DNA of 64,000 bases from Hyphomicrobiales bacterium (GTDB taxonomy: Bacteria; Pseudomonadota; Alphaproteobacteria; Rhizobiales; Rhizobiaceae). The notes under the pieces are model-generated. The model saw only the letters and a program-made list of their open reading frames with translations. It did not search any database and was not told where the DNA came from. A program made the position numbers and the translations under genes. Each line of letters starts with the position of its first letter. The stretch's first letter is position 1. This document shows positions 9,708-18,553 of this stretch, one piece after another. Location of the stretch: positions 124,001 through 188,000 of the forward strand of contig UBTF01000007.1 in assembly GCA_900468285.1 (NCBI GenBank), read 5' to 3'.

Positions 9708-10769
9708 ATGGGAAAACAGGCAAAAGGCGTGGGCAAGGCATCACTCCTGGCACTATCGGTAATGTCCATACTGGCCATGGATGGGTATTCCGCTTTTGCG
9801 CAGGACGCTCCGGCCAAACAGGTCTTCGGCAATATCGCGCTGCCATCCGCCGGTCCGTCCGCGTCCTATGGGTCCTACGCCAAAGGCTGCCAATCGGGGG
9901 CAGTCGCGCTTCCGACCGAAGGACAGGGTTTCCAGGCCATGCGTCTTTCGCGCAATCGCCGCTGGGGCCAGCCGCAGATGATAGCCTTTATCGAACGTTT
10001 CGCGCAGGATGCCCAGAAAATCGGCTGGCCGGGCCTGCTGATCGGCGATATATCGCAGCCGCGCGGCGGCCCCATGCTGACCGGCCATGCATCGCACCAG
10101 ATCGGTCTTGATGCCGATATCTGGTGGCGTCCCATGCCGGACCGCGTCATGAGCGCCGATCAGCGCGAAAGCACACCCTTCATTTCCATGCTCGACAAGA
10201 GCAAGTTCCTGACGGTGGATGATCGCAAATGGTCTCCCCTCAATGCCAAGCTGGTCATGCTGGCGGCAAGCTATCCGCAGGTGGAGCGTATTTTCGTCAA
10301 CCCCGCAATCAAGCAGAAGCTTTGCCAGACATGGAAGGGCGACCGAACCTATATGGGCAAGATCCGGCCCATCTACGGACATGACGAACATTTCCACGTT
10401 CGCCTCGAATGCCCTCCCGGCGCACCCAACTGCAAACCGCAGGCAGCCGTGGGCGCTGGTGATGGCTGCGACAAGTCGTTGGCCTGGTGGTTCTCCAAGG
10501 AACCATGGGCAGCACCGAAGAAAGACCCCAACGCCAAGCCGCCAAAGCCGCCGCGTCCCGTCATGGTCTCGGATCTGCCCAGAGCCTGTGCAGCCATTGC
10601 CAGTGCGCAGTCGGCCTCTGCCGGAGCCACCCTCATTCGCAACAGAGAGGCACCGGCGATGCCCGCTGCGCAGCCGGAGATGGACACAACTACGCCTTCC
10701 GTCACCCCGAATGCCCTGATGCCGCCCGCCGATATTCCCCGCCCCTCTTCCCGGCCTTCATTGAATTGA
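9708..10769 (+). CDS. mepA: Penicillin-insensitive murein DD-endopeptidase
   Basis: The 353-residue protein is an LAS-family zinc metallopeptidase that cuts D-Ala-meso-DAP crosslinks in peptidoglycan. A signal peptide covers about residues 1-31 (cleavage SAFA|QD). Zinc ligands are visible as H130 and D137 in GHASHQIGLDADIWW, with the third in HFHVRLECP; these correspond to E. coli MepA His113, Asp120 and His211. Cysteines in the catalytic domain fit the periplasmic disulfide pattern of MepA. The C-terminal tail, from about residue 270, is proline-rich and longer than in E. coli. It is transcribed away from yejA. Confidence 0.93.
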   Translation: MGKQAKGVGKASLLALSVMSILAMDGYSAFAQDAPAKQVFGNIALPSAGPSASYGSYAKGCQSGAVALPTEGQGFQAMRLSRNRRWGQPQMIAFIERFAQDAQKIGWPGLLIGDISQPRGGPMLTGHASHQIGLDADIWWRPMPDRVMSADQRESTPFISMLDKSKFLTVDDRKWSPLNAKLVMLAASYPQVERIFVNPAIKQKLCQTWKGDRTYMGKIRPIYGHDEHFHVRLECPPGAPNCKPQAAVGAGDGCDKSLAWWFSKEPWAAPKKDPNAKPPKPPRPVMVSDLPRACAAIASAQSASAGATLIRNREAPAMPAAQPEMDTTTPSVTPNALMPPADIPRPSSRPSLN

Positions 10770-10868
10770 TAGGGAATACGCGGCTTTTCAAAGCCCGCCG
10801 ACCTGATATAGAAGGCTTCAAATCGATTTAAAATTGGCCATCCATTGGCGCTGGCAGCAGGAAGAAAC

Positions 10869-11243
10869 ATGGCCGGGCAACGCTGTATCGCACTGATTGC
10901 ACATGACCTGAAAAAGGACGACATGGCGGATTTCGCTCGCGAACATCAGCAGGCCCTGTCGCAGTTTCGCATCGTCGCGACCGGCACCACCGGTGGGCGC
11001 GTACAGGAAGCCTGCCCCGATCTGAGCGTGATCAGGCTGAAAAGCGGCCCGCTGGGCGGCGATCAGCAGATCGGCGCGATGATCGCCACGGGCGAAGTGC
11101 ATATGCTGATCTTCTTTATCGATCCGCTGACCTCGCTGCCGCATGATGTGGACGTCAAGGCATTGACGAGACTTGCGACCGTCTACGACATTCCGATGGC
11201 TCTCAATCGCGCGACCGCCGAGATGCTGTCAGACTTCTGTTGA
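10869..11243 (+). CDS. mgsA: Methylglyoxal synthase
   Basis: This 124-residue cytoplasmic enzyme converts dihydroxyacetone phosphate to methylglyoxal and phosphate, relieving sugar-phosphate build-up. The catalytic region [15 protein letters not shown] places Asp65 in the position of the E. coli catalytic Asp71, and FFIDPL and [13 protein letters not shown] match the family. ATG 10869 has an AGGAAGAA ribosome site; the frame extends upstream to 10845 without one. The gene is followed by glk after 30 bases, so the two probably form an operon for glycolytic entry and overflow. Confidence 0.95.
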   Translation: MAGQRCIALIAHDLKKDDMADFAREHQQALSQFRIVATGTTGGRVQEACPDLSVIRLKSGPLGGDQQIGAMIATGEVHMLIFFIDPLTSLPHDVDVKALTRLATVYDIPMALNRATAEMLSDFC

Positions 11244-11273
11244 ATAGTGATATCCCGAGATCCAGGAGCAGCA

Positions 11274-12290
11274 ATGCCCAACCAGAACGACACCCTTTCC
11301 TTTCCCATTCTCATTGGCGATATCGGCGGCACCAATGCCCGGTTCTGCATTCTTCCGGATGCAGATGCCGATCCCGTGCAGCTGACCAGCGTCAAGACGG
11401 CTGATTTCAAGAATATCGATGAGGCGATCCAGCTCGCCATTCTCGACAAGACATCGCTCGTGCCCGTATCGACCATTCTGGCCGTTGCCGGGCCAATCGA
11501 GGCGGATGAAATCCCGTTGACCAACTGCCATTGGGTGGTCAAGCCGAGGGAAATGCTGGTCAATCTCAGGCTGCAGGACGTGATCGTCATCAACGATTTC
11601 GAGGCACAGGCTCTGGCAATCGCATCGCTGGGAGACGACAATCGCGAGACCATCGGCCCCAAGCGGCCGGACATGGTGGCATCACGCGTCGTGCTGGGGC
11701 CGGGCACCGGTCTTGGGGTTGCGGGACTGGTCCATGCTCGCGGCATGTGGTTTCCGGTTCCGGGCGAAGGTGGCCATGTCGATATCGGTCCGCGCACCCC
11801 GCGCGACTATCAGGTTTTTCCGCATATCGAGACCATCGAAGGCCGGGTCGCCGGTGAACAGATCCTCTGCGGACGCGGTCTTGTGAACCTCTACCGCGCC
11901 ATCTGCAAGGCAGACGGCATCGCGCCGGCCTTTTCCGATCCTGCCGACATCACGGCAAACGGACTGAGCGGCGATAACCGCGAAGCCGCAGAAACCCTGT
12001 CGTTGTTCAGCACCTATCTGGGACGCGTGGCGGGCGACCTTGCCTTGATCTTCATGGCGCGGGGTGGCGTTTATCTTGCGGGCGGCATCTCCCAGAAGAT
12101 CATTCCCGCATTGAAGCTGCCGGAGTTCCGCGCCGCCTTCGAAGACAAGGCTCCGCACAGCGCCCTCATGCGCAGCATTCCAACCCACGTCGTGACCCAT
12201 CCGCAGGCCGCCCTGGCCGGTCTTTCGAGCTATGCCCGCAGACCCGCAGAGTTCGGCCTGACGCTCGAGGGACGGCGCTGGCAGGCCTAA
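11274..12290 (+). CDS. glk: Glucokinase
   Basis: The 338-residue product is an ASKHA-fold glucokinase that phosphorylates glucose with ATP. Visible motifs are the phosphate-1 loop [11 protein letters not shown] near residue 12, the FEAQA region with an upstream catalytic Asp ([11 protein letters not shown]), [11 protein letters not shown], and EGGHVDIGP, as in the E. coli Glk group. I chose ATG 11274, preceded by AGGAG at good spacing, over the in-frame upstream start at 11247. It lies just after mgsA on the same strand. Confidence 0.95.
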   Translation: MPNQNDTLSFPILIGDIGGTNARFCILPDADADPVQLTSVKTADFKNIDEAIQLAILDKTSLVPVSTILAVAGPIEADEIPLTNCHWVVKPREMLVNLRLQDVIVINDFEAQALAIASLGDDNRETIGPKRPDMVASRVVLGPGTGLGVAGLVHARGMWFPVPGEGGHVDIGPRTPRDYQVFPHIETIEGRVAGEQILCGRGLVNLYRAICKADGIAPAFSDPADITANGLSGDNREAAETLSLFSTYLGRVAGDLALIFMARGGVYLAGGISQKIIPALKLPEFRAAFEDKAPHSALMRSIPTHVVTHPQAALAGLSSYARRPAEFGLTLEGRRWQA

Positions 12291-12345
12291 GCGGAACTCG
12301 GTACTGGCCAAAACCCGCCTTAGTGGCTATAGGAGCCGATTAAAT

Positions 12346-12364
12346 AAAGCGGCTCGTCCGCTTT
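12346..12364 (+). terminator. Short stem-loop between glk and the ABC exporter
   Basis: AAAGCGG-CTCGT-CCGCTTT is a 7-base-pair hairpin 55 bases after glk. There is no U-run of note after it, so it is at best a weak terminator or attenuator; chance cannot be excluded. Confidence 0.3.
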
Positions 12365-12375
12365 AAACACGCAAG

Positions 12376-14172
12376 GTGGATGAAGATTTGACGACCGCCA
12401 AAAAACGGAATCCCGTGGATACCGATACGATTACCGCTGTCCTGAAGCGCATTTTCGCCGAAAATGCCCGCGACCATATTCCCGGCTATGCCTTCGCAAT
12501 CTTCTGCCTTCTGACTGTGGCAGGCACCACGGCCTTTACGGCCTGGATCATGGATTCGATCATCAACGAAGCCTTCGTCAACCGGCGGGCCGATCTCGTC
12601 TGGCTGATCTGCGCGTCCATCTTTGCCGCATTCTTCATTCGCGGTATTGCGACCTATGGACAGTCCGTCGCGCTGTCGAAGATCGGCAACAACATCGTTG
12701 CCCGCTATCAGAAGCGGCTCTACTCGCATCTCATGACCCTTTCGGTCGGCTATCTCAGCGAGTCCCGCTCGGCGCATCTGGCAGCCCAGGTCAGCCAGAA
12801 CATTGGCGGTATCAGGGATGTCATGAACCTGACTGTCACCACGGTCGCGCGCGATCTTCTGACATTCATCGCGCTGGTTTCCGTGATGATCATCAAGGAC
12901 CCGGTTCTTTCGATTGTCATCGTCTTCATCGTACCGCCGCTTGTTCTGGGATTGCGCTATATTTCGCGCCGTCTGCGCAGCGCCACCCGTGATGCCGTTG
13001 TTCTCAACAGCCGCGTTCTGGGTGCCATGCAGGAGACCTTGCAGGGCATCGCCATCGTCAAGGCATTCACGATGGAAAAGCAGTTGGAGACCCGCGTCGA
13101 CAAGGTCATCGACGCTGCCGAGTGGCGCGCCAACCGCATTGCAAGGCTGACGGAAAAAAGCGCCCCGCTGACCGAAACCATTGCCGGTCTGGCGGTGTCG
13201 GGCGTGCTGGCCTATGCGGCCTACCGCGCGATTTACGACAATGTGCCGCCCGGCGCATTCTTCGCATTCGTAACCGCCCTGCTTTTGGCCTATGACCCGG
13301 CGCGACGGCTTGCCCGCGTTCAGATTTCGCTCGAGCGCGCCGTCGTCAACGCCCAGATGATCTATGACATTCTCGACATGGAGCCGGTGCAACGTCAGAA
13401 GCCCGACGCAAAGCCGCTCACGGTGGCAAATGCGACGGTCGAACTGCGCGATGTGGAGTTTTCCTACAAGGATGGTGGCCCGATCCTGAAGGGCGTCAGC
13501 TTCATTGCAGAAGGCGGCAAGACCACAGCCCTTGTCGGCCCGTCCGGTGCAGGCAAATCGACCATCATCAACCTTGTGCCGAGATTTTATGATCCGACTG
13601 CGGGTGCCATCTTCATCGATGGCCAGAACATTGCCGACATCACCACCCTCTCGCTGCGCCAGAACCTCGCCTATGTTTCCCAGCAGCCCTATCTGTTCGA
13701 GGGAACGATCCGGGACAACATCCGCTATGGCAGGCCGGAGGCCACGGATGCCGAGATCGAGGAAGCTGCACGCCTCGCCTTTGCGCATGATTTCATCCTC
13801 GCGCAACCGCAGGGCTACGATACGCCGGTGGGCGAAAACGGCATGACCCTTTCCGGCGGGCAACGGCAACGCCTGTCCATTGCCCGCGCTCTGGTTCGCA
13901 ATGCGCCGATCCTGCTGCTCGATGAGGCGACCTCCGCGCTCGATACCGAATCGGAAGCCGTCGTTCAGAAGGCGCTGGATACTGCCATGACAGGACGTAC
14001 GGTCATCGTCATCGCGCACCGGCTGTCGACCGTCGTCAAGGCAGACAAGATTGTCGTGATGAATGAGGGCAATGTTGTCGAGGAAGGTGTCCACGAGACG
14101 CTTGCGCGGCAGGAAGATGGCCTTTACGCTCGCCTCAACAATTTGCAGGCGACCGGCGTTCGCGGACTTTGA
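12376..14172 (+). CDS. ABC exporter, fused permease and ATPase (MsbA-like)
   Basis: This 598-residue half-transporter has an N-terminal six-helix type I exporter domain (about residues 30-330) and a C-terminal ATPase with Walker A GPSGAGKST, signature [14 protein letters not shown], Walker B ILLLDEATSALD and H-loop IAHRLST. It resembles the MsbA/lipid flippase group and would act as a homodimer exporting a lipid or hydrophobic compound; the substrate cannot be read from sequence. GTG 12376 gives the longest product, but TTG 12388 has a better spaced AAGGTGG ribosome site and may be the true start. dapB follows after 19 bases. Confidence 0.9.
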   Translation: MDEDLTTAKKRNPVDTDTITAVLKRIFAENARDHIPGYAFAIFCLLTVAGTTAFTAWIMDSIINEAFVNRRADLVWLICASIFAAFFIRGIATYGQSVALSKIGNNIVARYQKRLYSHLMTLSVGYLSESRSAHLAAQVSQNIGGIRDVMNLTVTTVARDLLTFIALVSVMIIKDPVLSIVIVFIVPPLVLGLRYISRRLRSATRDAVVLNSRVLGAMQETLQGIAIVKAFTMEKQLETRVDKVIDAAEWRANRIARLTEKSAPLTETIAGLAVSGVLAYAAYRAIYDNVPPGAFFAFVTALLLAYDPARRLARVQISLERAVVNAQMIYDILDMEPVQRQKPDAKPLTVANATVELRDVEFSYKDGGPILKGVSFIAEGGKTTALVGPSGAGKSTIINLVPRFYDPTAGAIFIDGQNIADITTLSLRQNLAYVSQQPYLFEGTIRDNIRYGRPEATDAEIEEAARLAFAHDFILAQPQGYDTPVGENGMTLSGGQRQRLSIARALVRNAPILLLDEATSALDTESEAVVQKALDTAMTGRTVIVIAHRLSTVVKADKIVVMNEGNVVEEGVHETLARQEDGLYARLNNLQATGVRGL

Positions 14173-14191
14173 CGAGCACAAGTAGGACAAG

Positions 14192-15022
14192 ATGAGCGAC
14201 GACAATAAGATGAAACTGGTGGTGGTCGGCGCAGCGGGGAAAATGGGTCAGGCCCTGATCCGCATCATCGACGAAACTCCGGGCGTCGAACTACATGCAG
14301 CTTTGGCGCGCGAAGGTTCGCGCTTTATCGGCACCGATGCCGGTGAGCTCGCAGGCCTTGGCAAAACCGGCGTTACCGTCACCAGCGATGCGCTGACCGC
14401 CTTCCTTCACGCCGATGGCGTCATCGATTTCACCTCACCTGCCTCAACTGTGGTCTTTGCCGGTCTCGCGGCGCAGGCCCGTATCGTGCACGTGGTCGGA
14501 ACAACCGGCTGCTCCGTTGCGGATGACGAAAAGATCGACGCCGCTTCCCGCCATGCGCGTATCGTCAAATCCGGCAATATGAGCCTCGGCGTCAATCTGT
14601 TGAGCGTTCTGACGCGCCAGACGGCAACGGCCCTGGGCGCTATCGGCTGGGATATCGAAATTCTGGAAATGCACCACAAGCACAAGGTGGATGCGCCGTC
14701 CGGCACCGCTCTGCTTCTAGGGCAAGCGGCTGCGGCTGGTCGGGGCATCGACCTTGCCGCGAAGTCCGTTCGCGTGCGCGACGGGCACACGGGAGCGCGC
14801 GAAGAAGGCACGATTGGCTTTGCCACGCTGCGCGGCGGTTCTGTGGTCGGCGATCACTCGGTGATTTTCGCTGGCGAAGGCGAACAGGTGACGCTGTCTC
14901 ACCACGCGGCCGATCGCTCGATATTTGCGCGCGGCGCCGTCGCGGCAGCACTCTGGGCTCGCGACGAAAAGCCGGGCCTCTATTCCATGCTGGACGTTCT
15001 GGGTCTGGCGAAAGATCAGTAA
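14192..15022 (+). CDS. dapB: 4-hydroxy-tetrahydrodipicolinate reductase
   Basis: DapB reduces 4-hydroxy-tetrahydrodipicolinate to tetrahydrodipicolinate in the lysine and meso-diaminopimelate pathway. The 276-residue protein shows the NAD(P)-binding [15 protein letters not shown] at residues 7-21, VGTTGCS in the mid domain, and the catalytic signature [14 protein letters not shown]. Length is normal for the family. It lies between the ABC exporter and gpmA; the next pathway enzymes used here, dapD and dapE, are 13 kb downstream in the window. Confidence 0.96.
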   Translation: MSDDNKMKLVVVGAAGKMGQALIRIIDETPGVELHAALAREGSRFIGTDAGELAGLGKTGVTVTSDALTAFLHADGVIDFTSPASTVVFAGLAAQARIVHVVGTTGCSVADDEKIDAASRHARIVKSGNMSLGVNLLSVLTRQTATALGAIGWDIEILEMHHKHKVDAPSGTALLLGQAAAAGRGIDLAAKSVRVRDGHTGAREEGTIGFATLRGGSVVGDHSVIFAGEGEQVTLSHHAADRSIFARGAVAAALWARDEKPGLYSMLDVLGLAKDQ

Positions 15023-15045
15023 TCAACTGGAGAGCAGTACATAAT

Positions 15046-15681
15046 ATGAGTGGAACCCTTGTCCTCGTCCGTCACGGCCAAAGTGACTGGAACCTCAAAA
15101 ACCTCTTCACCGGCTGGCGCGACCCCGACCTGACAGAGCTTGGCGTGCAGGAAGCCAATGCAGGCGGCAAGGCGCTGGCGGATTACGGCATCAAGTTCGA
15201 TGTTGCCTTTACCTCCTCGCTCATTCGCGCGCAGAAAACATGCCAGATGATTCTCGACAATGTCGGCCAGTCTGACCTGACGACGATCCGCAACGAGGCG
15301 CTCAATGAACGCGACTACGGCGATCTGTCCGGTCTCAACAAGGACGATGCCCGCGAAAAATGGGGTGAGGAGCAGGTACATATCTGGCGTCGCTCATACG
15401 ACATCCCGCCCCCAGGCGGTGAAAGCCTTCGCGACACAGGTGCCCGCGTGTGGCCCTATTACCTGACTGAAATTCTACCGCGCGTTCTTCGCGGCGAGAA
15501 GGTTCTTGTTGCCGCTCACGGCAACTCGCTTCGATCACTGGTCATGGTTCTGGACAAGCTGAGCAAGGAAGAGATTCTGAAGCTCAACCTCGCGACCGGC
15601 GTGCCGATGGTCTACAAGCTTAATGCAGACTCGACGGTTTCTTCTAAAGAAGTTCTGGGCGATATGTCCGCCGCTCATTGA
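15046..15681 (+). CDS. gpmA: 2,3-bisphosphoglycerate-dependent phosphoglycerate mutase
   Basis: The 211-residue product is a cofactor-dependent phosphoglycerate mutase interconverting 3- and 2-phosphoglycerate. The active-site [12 protein letters not shown] places the phospho-acceptor His at residue 10, [13 protein letters not shown] follows, and the second catalytic His is in [12 protein letters not shown]. It is 20-40 residues shorter than the E. coli enzyme, as is usual in rhizobia. It follows dapB by 23 bases and is followed by a strong terminator, so it ends the transcription unit. Confidence 0.96.
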   Translation: MSGTLVLVRHGQSDWNLKNLFTGWRDPDLTELGVQEANAGGKALADYGIKFDVAFTSSLIRAQKTCQMILDNVGQSDLTTIRNEALNERDYGDLSGLNKDDAREKWGEEQVHIWRRSYDIPPPGGESLRDTGARVWPYYLTEILPRVLRGEKVLVAAHGNSLRSLVMVLDKLSKEEILKLNLATGVPMVYKLNADSTVSSKEVLGDMSAAH

Positions 15682-15691
15682 CCGGATCAAT

Positions 15692-15727
15692 ATGCGCCGT
15701 TTCGTCAAAGGGGCGGCGCATGTTTTC
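15692..15727 (+). terminator. Rho-independent terminator after gpmA
   Basis: ATGCGCCG (15692-15699) pairs with CGGCGCAT (15714-15721), an 8-base-pair GC-rich stem followed by GTTTTC. It begins 11 bases after the gpmA stop. Confidence 0.8.
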
Positions 15728-15774
15728 GGGGAGTAACGTCGTCATCAGAAGGTAACGACTGCCCGATTATCAGG

Positions 15775-15870
15775 TCAGAAGTTGCGGTGTTCGCCGAACC
15801 AGTAAGCACAAAATACGCTGGAAGCGGCAAATACTGTGAAAAACAGTGTGATCAGAATTCCGATTTCCAT
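15775..15870 (-). CDS. 31-residue single-pass membrane micro-protein
   Basis: A short frame opens with ATG 15870 and ends at TGA 15775-15777. It starts MEIGILITLFF and ends YWFGEHRNF. Residues 3-25 form one continuous hydrophobic segment rich in Ile, Leu, Phe and Val, followed by a short charged tail, the usual plan of a small inner-membrane protein. A strong AAGGAG ribosome site lies 10 bases before the ATG (in CTGAAGGAGCTAGAGCTC), which is hard to explain by chance. It stands alone in a 438-base gap, antisense to nothing, between the gpmA terminator and the DUF1045 gene. Function unknown; I do not recognise a family such as CydX or KdpF. Confidence 0.65.
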   Translation of the reverse strand: MEIGILITLFFTVFAASSVFCAYWFGEHRNF

Positions 15871-16119
15871 GAGCTCTAGCTCCTTCAGACTTTAACTTTC
15901 CTGCAGTGACAACGCACGATGCAGCAGGAAGTTTCATTTTCCGTTCTTCACTTCCGTGCCAGCTATCTTTGCATCTCCCGAGTTAATACTTCGACAGCGC
16001 GCTGTAGCTTTTTTCCGCGCGATCATCATTCCGTCATGCGGGCGCGTTAATTCGCTTGATCCGCGCCAGAGAATCTGGCCCGTAATCGAGACCTGCTTGA
16101 AGACTGAAAGTGCGACACA
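15871..16119. other. Divergent intergenic region without further genes
   Basis: This 249-base stretch separates the minus-strand micro-ORF from the plus-strand DUF1045-phnM-phnN group and should hold both promoters. I see no convincing -35/-10 pair and no RNA gene. A minus-strand open frame crossing it (15934-16275) overlaps the DUF1045 gene and has no coding support. Confidence 0.5.
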
Positions 16120-16809
16120 GTGCGCTATGCGATTTATTTCACACCCGCCGAAGATGATGCCCTGACCAGAAAGGCGTCGCGGTGGCTGGGTCGAGACGCG
16201 TTTTCCTGCGATCACTATCAGGATCATCGCGACTATGCCGAGATCACAGCAGATCCGCGCCGATACGGTTTTCACGCCACATTGAAGGCACCGTTTGAAC
16301 TTTCCGACGATACAAGCGAAGGGGAGCTTCTCGCGTCATTCGAGGCGTTCTGCGCGAAGCAGCAAGTCTTTGATATACCAAAACTCGTCATCGGTTCGCT
16401 TGGGCCTTTCTTCGCGCTGGTGCCAGAGCACACTCACCAACCCTTGCAGGAGTTTGCGGCAGAGGTTGTCGACTATTTCGAGCCGTTCCGCGCGCCATTG
16501 TCGGAGCATGACATTGCCAGACGCAAGCCGCAGAACCTGACGGAGCGGCAACGGCAAAACCTCTCCCGCTGGGGCTATCCGCATGTGATGGAAGACTTCC
16601 GTTTCCACATGACGTTGACGGGACCCGTCGGAGAAGATCGGCGGAACCAGATGGCCGACGTGCTTTCGACCGAATTTTCGGATTTTACAGACCGACCGCT
16701 GACCATCTCCGGCCTTTCGCTTTTCATCGAGCCTGCCCGGGGCGACGATTTCAAGATCCATACCTGGCTGCCACTGGCTGCGCCCGGTCCCACCGATATG
16801 AAAGAATGA
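16120..16809 (+). CDS. DUF1045 protein, 2H phosphoesterase linked to phosphonate genes
   Basis: The 229-residue protein carries two HxT motifs, HATL at residues 52-55 and HMTL at 164-167, spaced as in the 2H phosphoesterase superfamily that opens cyclic phosphodiesters. The family (DUF1045) recurs beside phnM and phnN in alphaproteobacteria. The GTG start at 16120 gives MRYAIYFTPAEDDAL; the ribosome site is weak. Its stop overlaps the phnM start (ATGA). Because no PhnP is present here, I infer that it may open the 5-phosphoribosyl 1,2-cyclic phosphate made by C-P lyase, the step PhnP performs in E. coli. That role is a hypothesis. Confidence 0.88.
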   Translation: MRYAIYFTPAEDDALTRKASRWLGRDAFSCDHYQDHRDYAEITADPRRYGFHATLKAPFELSDDTSEGELLASFEAFCAKQQVFDIPKLVIGSLGPFFALVPEHTHQPLQEFAAEVVDYFEPFRAPLSEHDIARRKPQNLTERQRQNLSRWGYPHVMEDFRFHMTLTGPVGEDRRNQMADVLSTEFSDFTDRPLTISGLSLFIEPARGDDFKIHTWLPLAAPGPTDMKE

Positions 16810-17951
16810 CTGGAATGACCGAGCAAATATTGTCGAATGCGCGCATCGTCCTGGATGACGATGTCATACACGGATCGGTGCTGATCCGGGACGGTCTTAT
16901 CGCTGATATCAGCGAGGGCACGATGCGGGTTGGCGAGGACTTTGCCGGTGACTATCTGATCGCTGGCCTCGTTGAGTTGCACACGGACCATCTGGAGCAG
17001 CACTACGCGCCCCGCCCCGGCGTGACCTGGAACAAGATTGCCGCCATTCAGGCACATGATGCGCAAGTCGCATCCTCGGGCATCACGACTGTCTTCGACT
17101 GTTTGAGACTGGGCTCCGACGAAGACGGCGGCTTTGCCCGTGGGGAAATGCGTGACATGGCAGATGCCATCGAACAGGCCCAGACGGACGGGCGCCTGCG
17201 CGCCGACCACCTGCTGCATCTGCGCTGTGAAGTGGCGGCTGCGGATGTGCTGGATCACTTCGAGGATTTCGAAAACGACCCGCATGTCAAACTGATATCG
17301 CTGATGGACCATTCGCCGGGGCAGCGCCAGTTTCAGACAATGGATCAATATATCGTCTTCTACCAGAAGAAGCGTGGTCTCAGCGATGAGGTCTTCAAGG
17401 CCTTCGTGGACCGCCGCATCGAGGCGTCTGCGAAATACTCCGCCAAGAACCGTGATTATCTTTCCGCCCGCTGCCTTGAGCGCGGCATCACCATTGCCAG
17501 CCACGACGACGCGACCCATGCCCATGTCGAGGAGGCGATTGGCCACGGCGTCAAACTCGCCGAGTTCCCGACAAGCATTGAGGCGGCGCAGGCATCCCAC
17601 CAGGCGGGAATGAGCGTTCTGATGGGCGCGCCGAATATCGTGCGTGGCAAATCTCACTCCGGCAACATTGCCGCACGGGATCTTGCCGAACGCGACGTTC
17701 TGGATGTCCTGTCTTCCGATTATGTCCCGTTCAGCCTGCTCTGCGCGCCCTTTCTGCTGGCCGACCAGATCGAGTCGATGAGCTTGCCCAAGGCGCTTGC
17801 CATGGTCACGGCAACACCGGCCCGCACCGTTGGACTTTCGGACCGCGGCCGTATAGCGCCCGGTCTCCGTGCCGACCTCATACGGGTCCACCGATCAAGC
17901 GACGTCCCCATCGTCCGCTCGGTCTGGCGGCAAGGGCGGCGTGTCGCATGA
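16806..17951 (+). CDS. phnM: Alpha-D-ribose 1-methylphosphonate 5-triphosphate diphosphatase
   Basis: PhnM removes diphosphate from the ribose methylphosphonate triphosphate intermediate of the C-P lyase pathway. The 381-residue amidohydrolase-fold protein shows the metal-site motif VELHTDHLEQHY near residue 57, SHDDATHAHVEEA and GAPNIVRGKSHSGN, all typical of PhnM. It overlaps DUF1045 by 4 bases upstream and phnN by 4 bases downstream. A second ATG lies 9 bases inside. The lyase core (phnG-L) is not in this window. Confidence 0.95.
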   Translation: MTGMTEQILSNARIVLDDDVIHGSVLIRDGLIADISEGTMRVGEDFAGDYLIAGLVELHTDHLEQHYAPRPGVTWNKIAAIQAHDAQVASSGITTVFDCLRLGSDEDGGFARGEMRDMADAIEQAQTDGRLRADHLLHLRCEVAAADVLDHFEDFENDPHVKLISLMDHSPGQRQFQTMDQYIVFYQKKRGLSDEVFKAFVDRRIEASAKYSAKNRDYLSARCLERGITIASHDDATHAHVEEAIGHGVKLAEFPTSIEAAQASHQAGMSVLMGAPNIVRGKSHSGNIAARDLAERDVLDVLSSDYVPFSLLCAPFLLADQIESMSLPKALAMVTATPARTVGLSDRGRIAPGLRADLIRVHRSSDVPIVRSVWRQGRRVA

Positions 17952-18553
17952 GTGAGCTATCACCTGGACGTGCCGGCCCGCACAGCGAAAAATCCGGGGT
18001 GATGATCGTGGTCGTCGGCCCAAGCGGCGCCGGCAAGGACACGCTCATGGGCTTCGCTGCCGCCCGCCTTGGTCAGCAACAGCGCATTCACTTTGCGCAG
18101 CGGGTGATTACCAGACACCGGGATGCCGGAGGCGAGGACCACGCAGCCGTAACCCAGGCGGAGTTCGACCGTCGTCTCGCTAAGGGCGACTTTTGCGTCT
18201 CGTGGCAGGCACACGGCCTCAGCTACGCCATTCCGGCAACGGTGCAGGCAAGATTGCGTGACGGAGACATCGTCGTCGTCAATGGGTCACGGTCCGCGCT
18301 TCCCCTCTTCCGGCAAGCTTTTGCGAAGCTGAAAGTCGTCAATGTCGTGGCAACCCCTGATGTGCTGACCGCGCGACTGGAAGCCCGAGGACGCGAAAGC
18401 CTCGATGACATCGTGCTTCGCCTCCAGCGCAGTTCGCTGGAGGTCTGCGGCGAATTCGATGTCACGACAATCGACAATAGCGGCGCTCTGGAGCTATCCG
18501 GTGCGATCTTCGCAGACTTCCTGCGCGATCAGCTCGCCAGCCGGAGGCGTTAA
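17948..18553 (+). CDS. phnN: Ribose 1,5-bisphosphate phosphokinase
   Basis: PhnN phosphorylates ribose 1,5-bisphosphate to PRPP, the salvage end of phosphonate breakdown. The 201-residue guanylate-kinase-like protein has a P-loop VVGPSGAGKDT near residue 22 and the FCVSWQAHGLSYAIP region typical of PhnN. A leader of about 15 residues precedes the fold. It begins within the last codon of phnM and its stop overlaps, convergently, the last codon of the dehydrogenase gene on the other strand. Confidence 0.94.
   Translation: MSELSPGRAGPHSEKSGVMIVVVGPSGAGKDTLMGFAAARLGQQQRIHFAQRVITRHRDAGGEDHAAVTQAEFDRRLAKGDFCVSWQAHGLSYAIPATVQARLRDGDIVVVNGSRSALPLFRQAFAKLKVVNVVATPDVLTARLEARGRESLDDIVLRLQRSSLEVCGEFDVTTIDNSGALELSGAIFADFLRDQLASRRR

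Noticed and set aside
12340-14205. A 621-codon minus-strand open frame across the ABC exporter
   Set aside because: Exact antisense shadow of a gene with all ABC motifs; composition is Arg/Asp/Gly-rich and lacks motifs.
15934-16275. A 113-codon minus-strand frame in the gap before DUF1045
   Set aside because: It overlaps the start of the DUF1045 gene in antisense, has no ribosome site and no protein-like composition.
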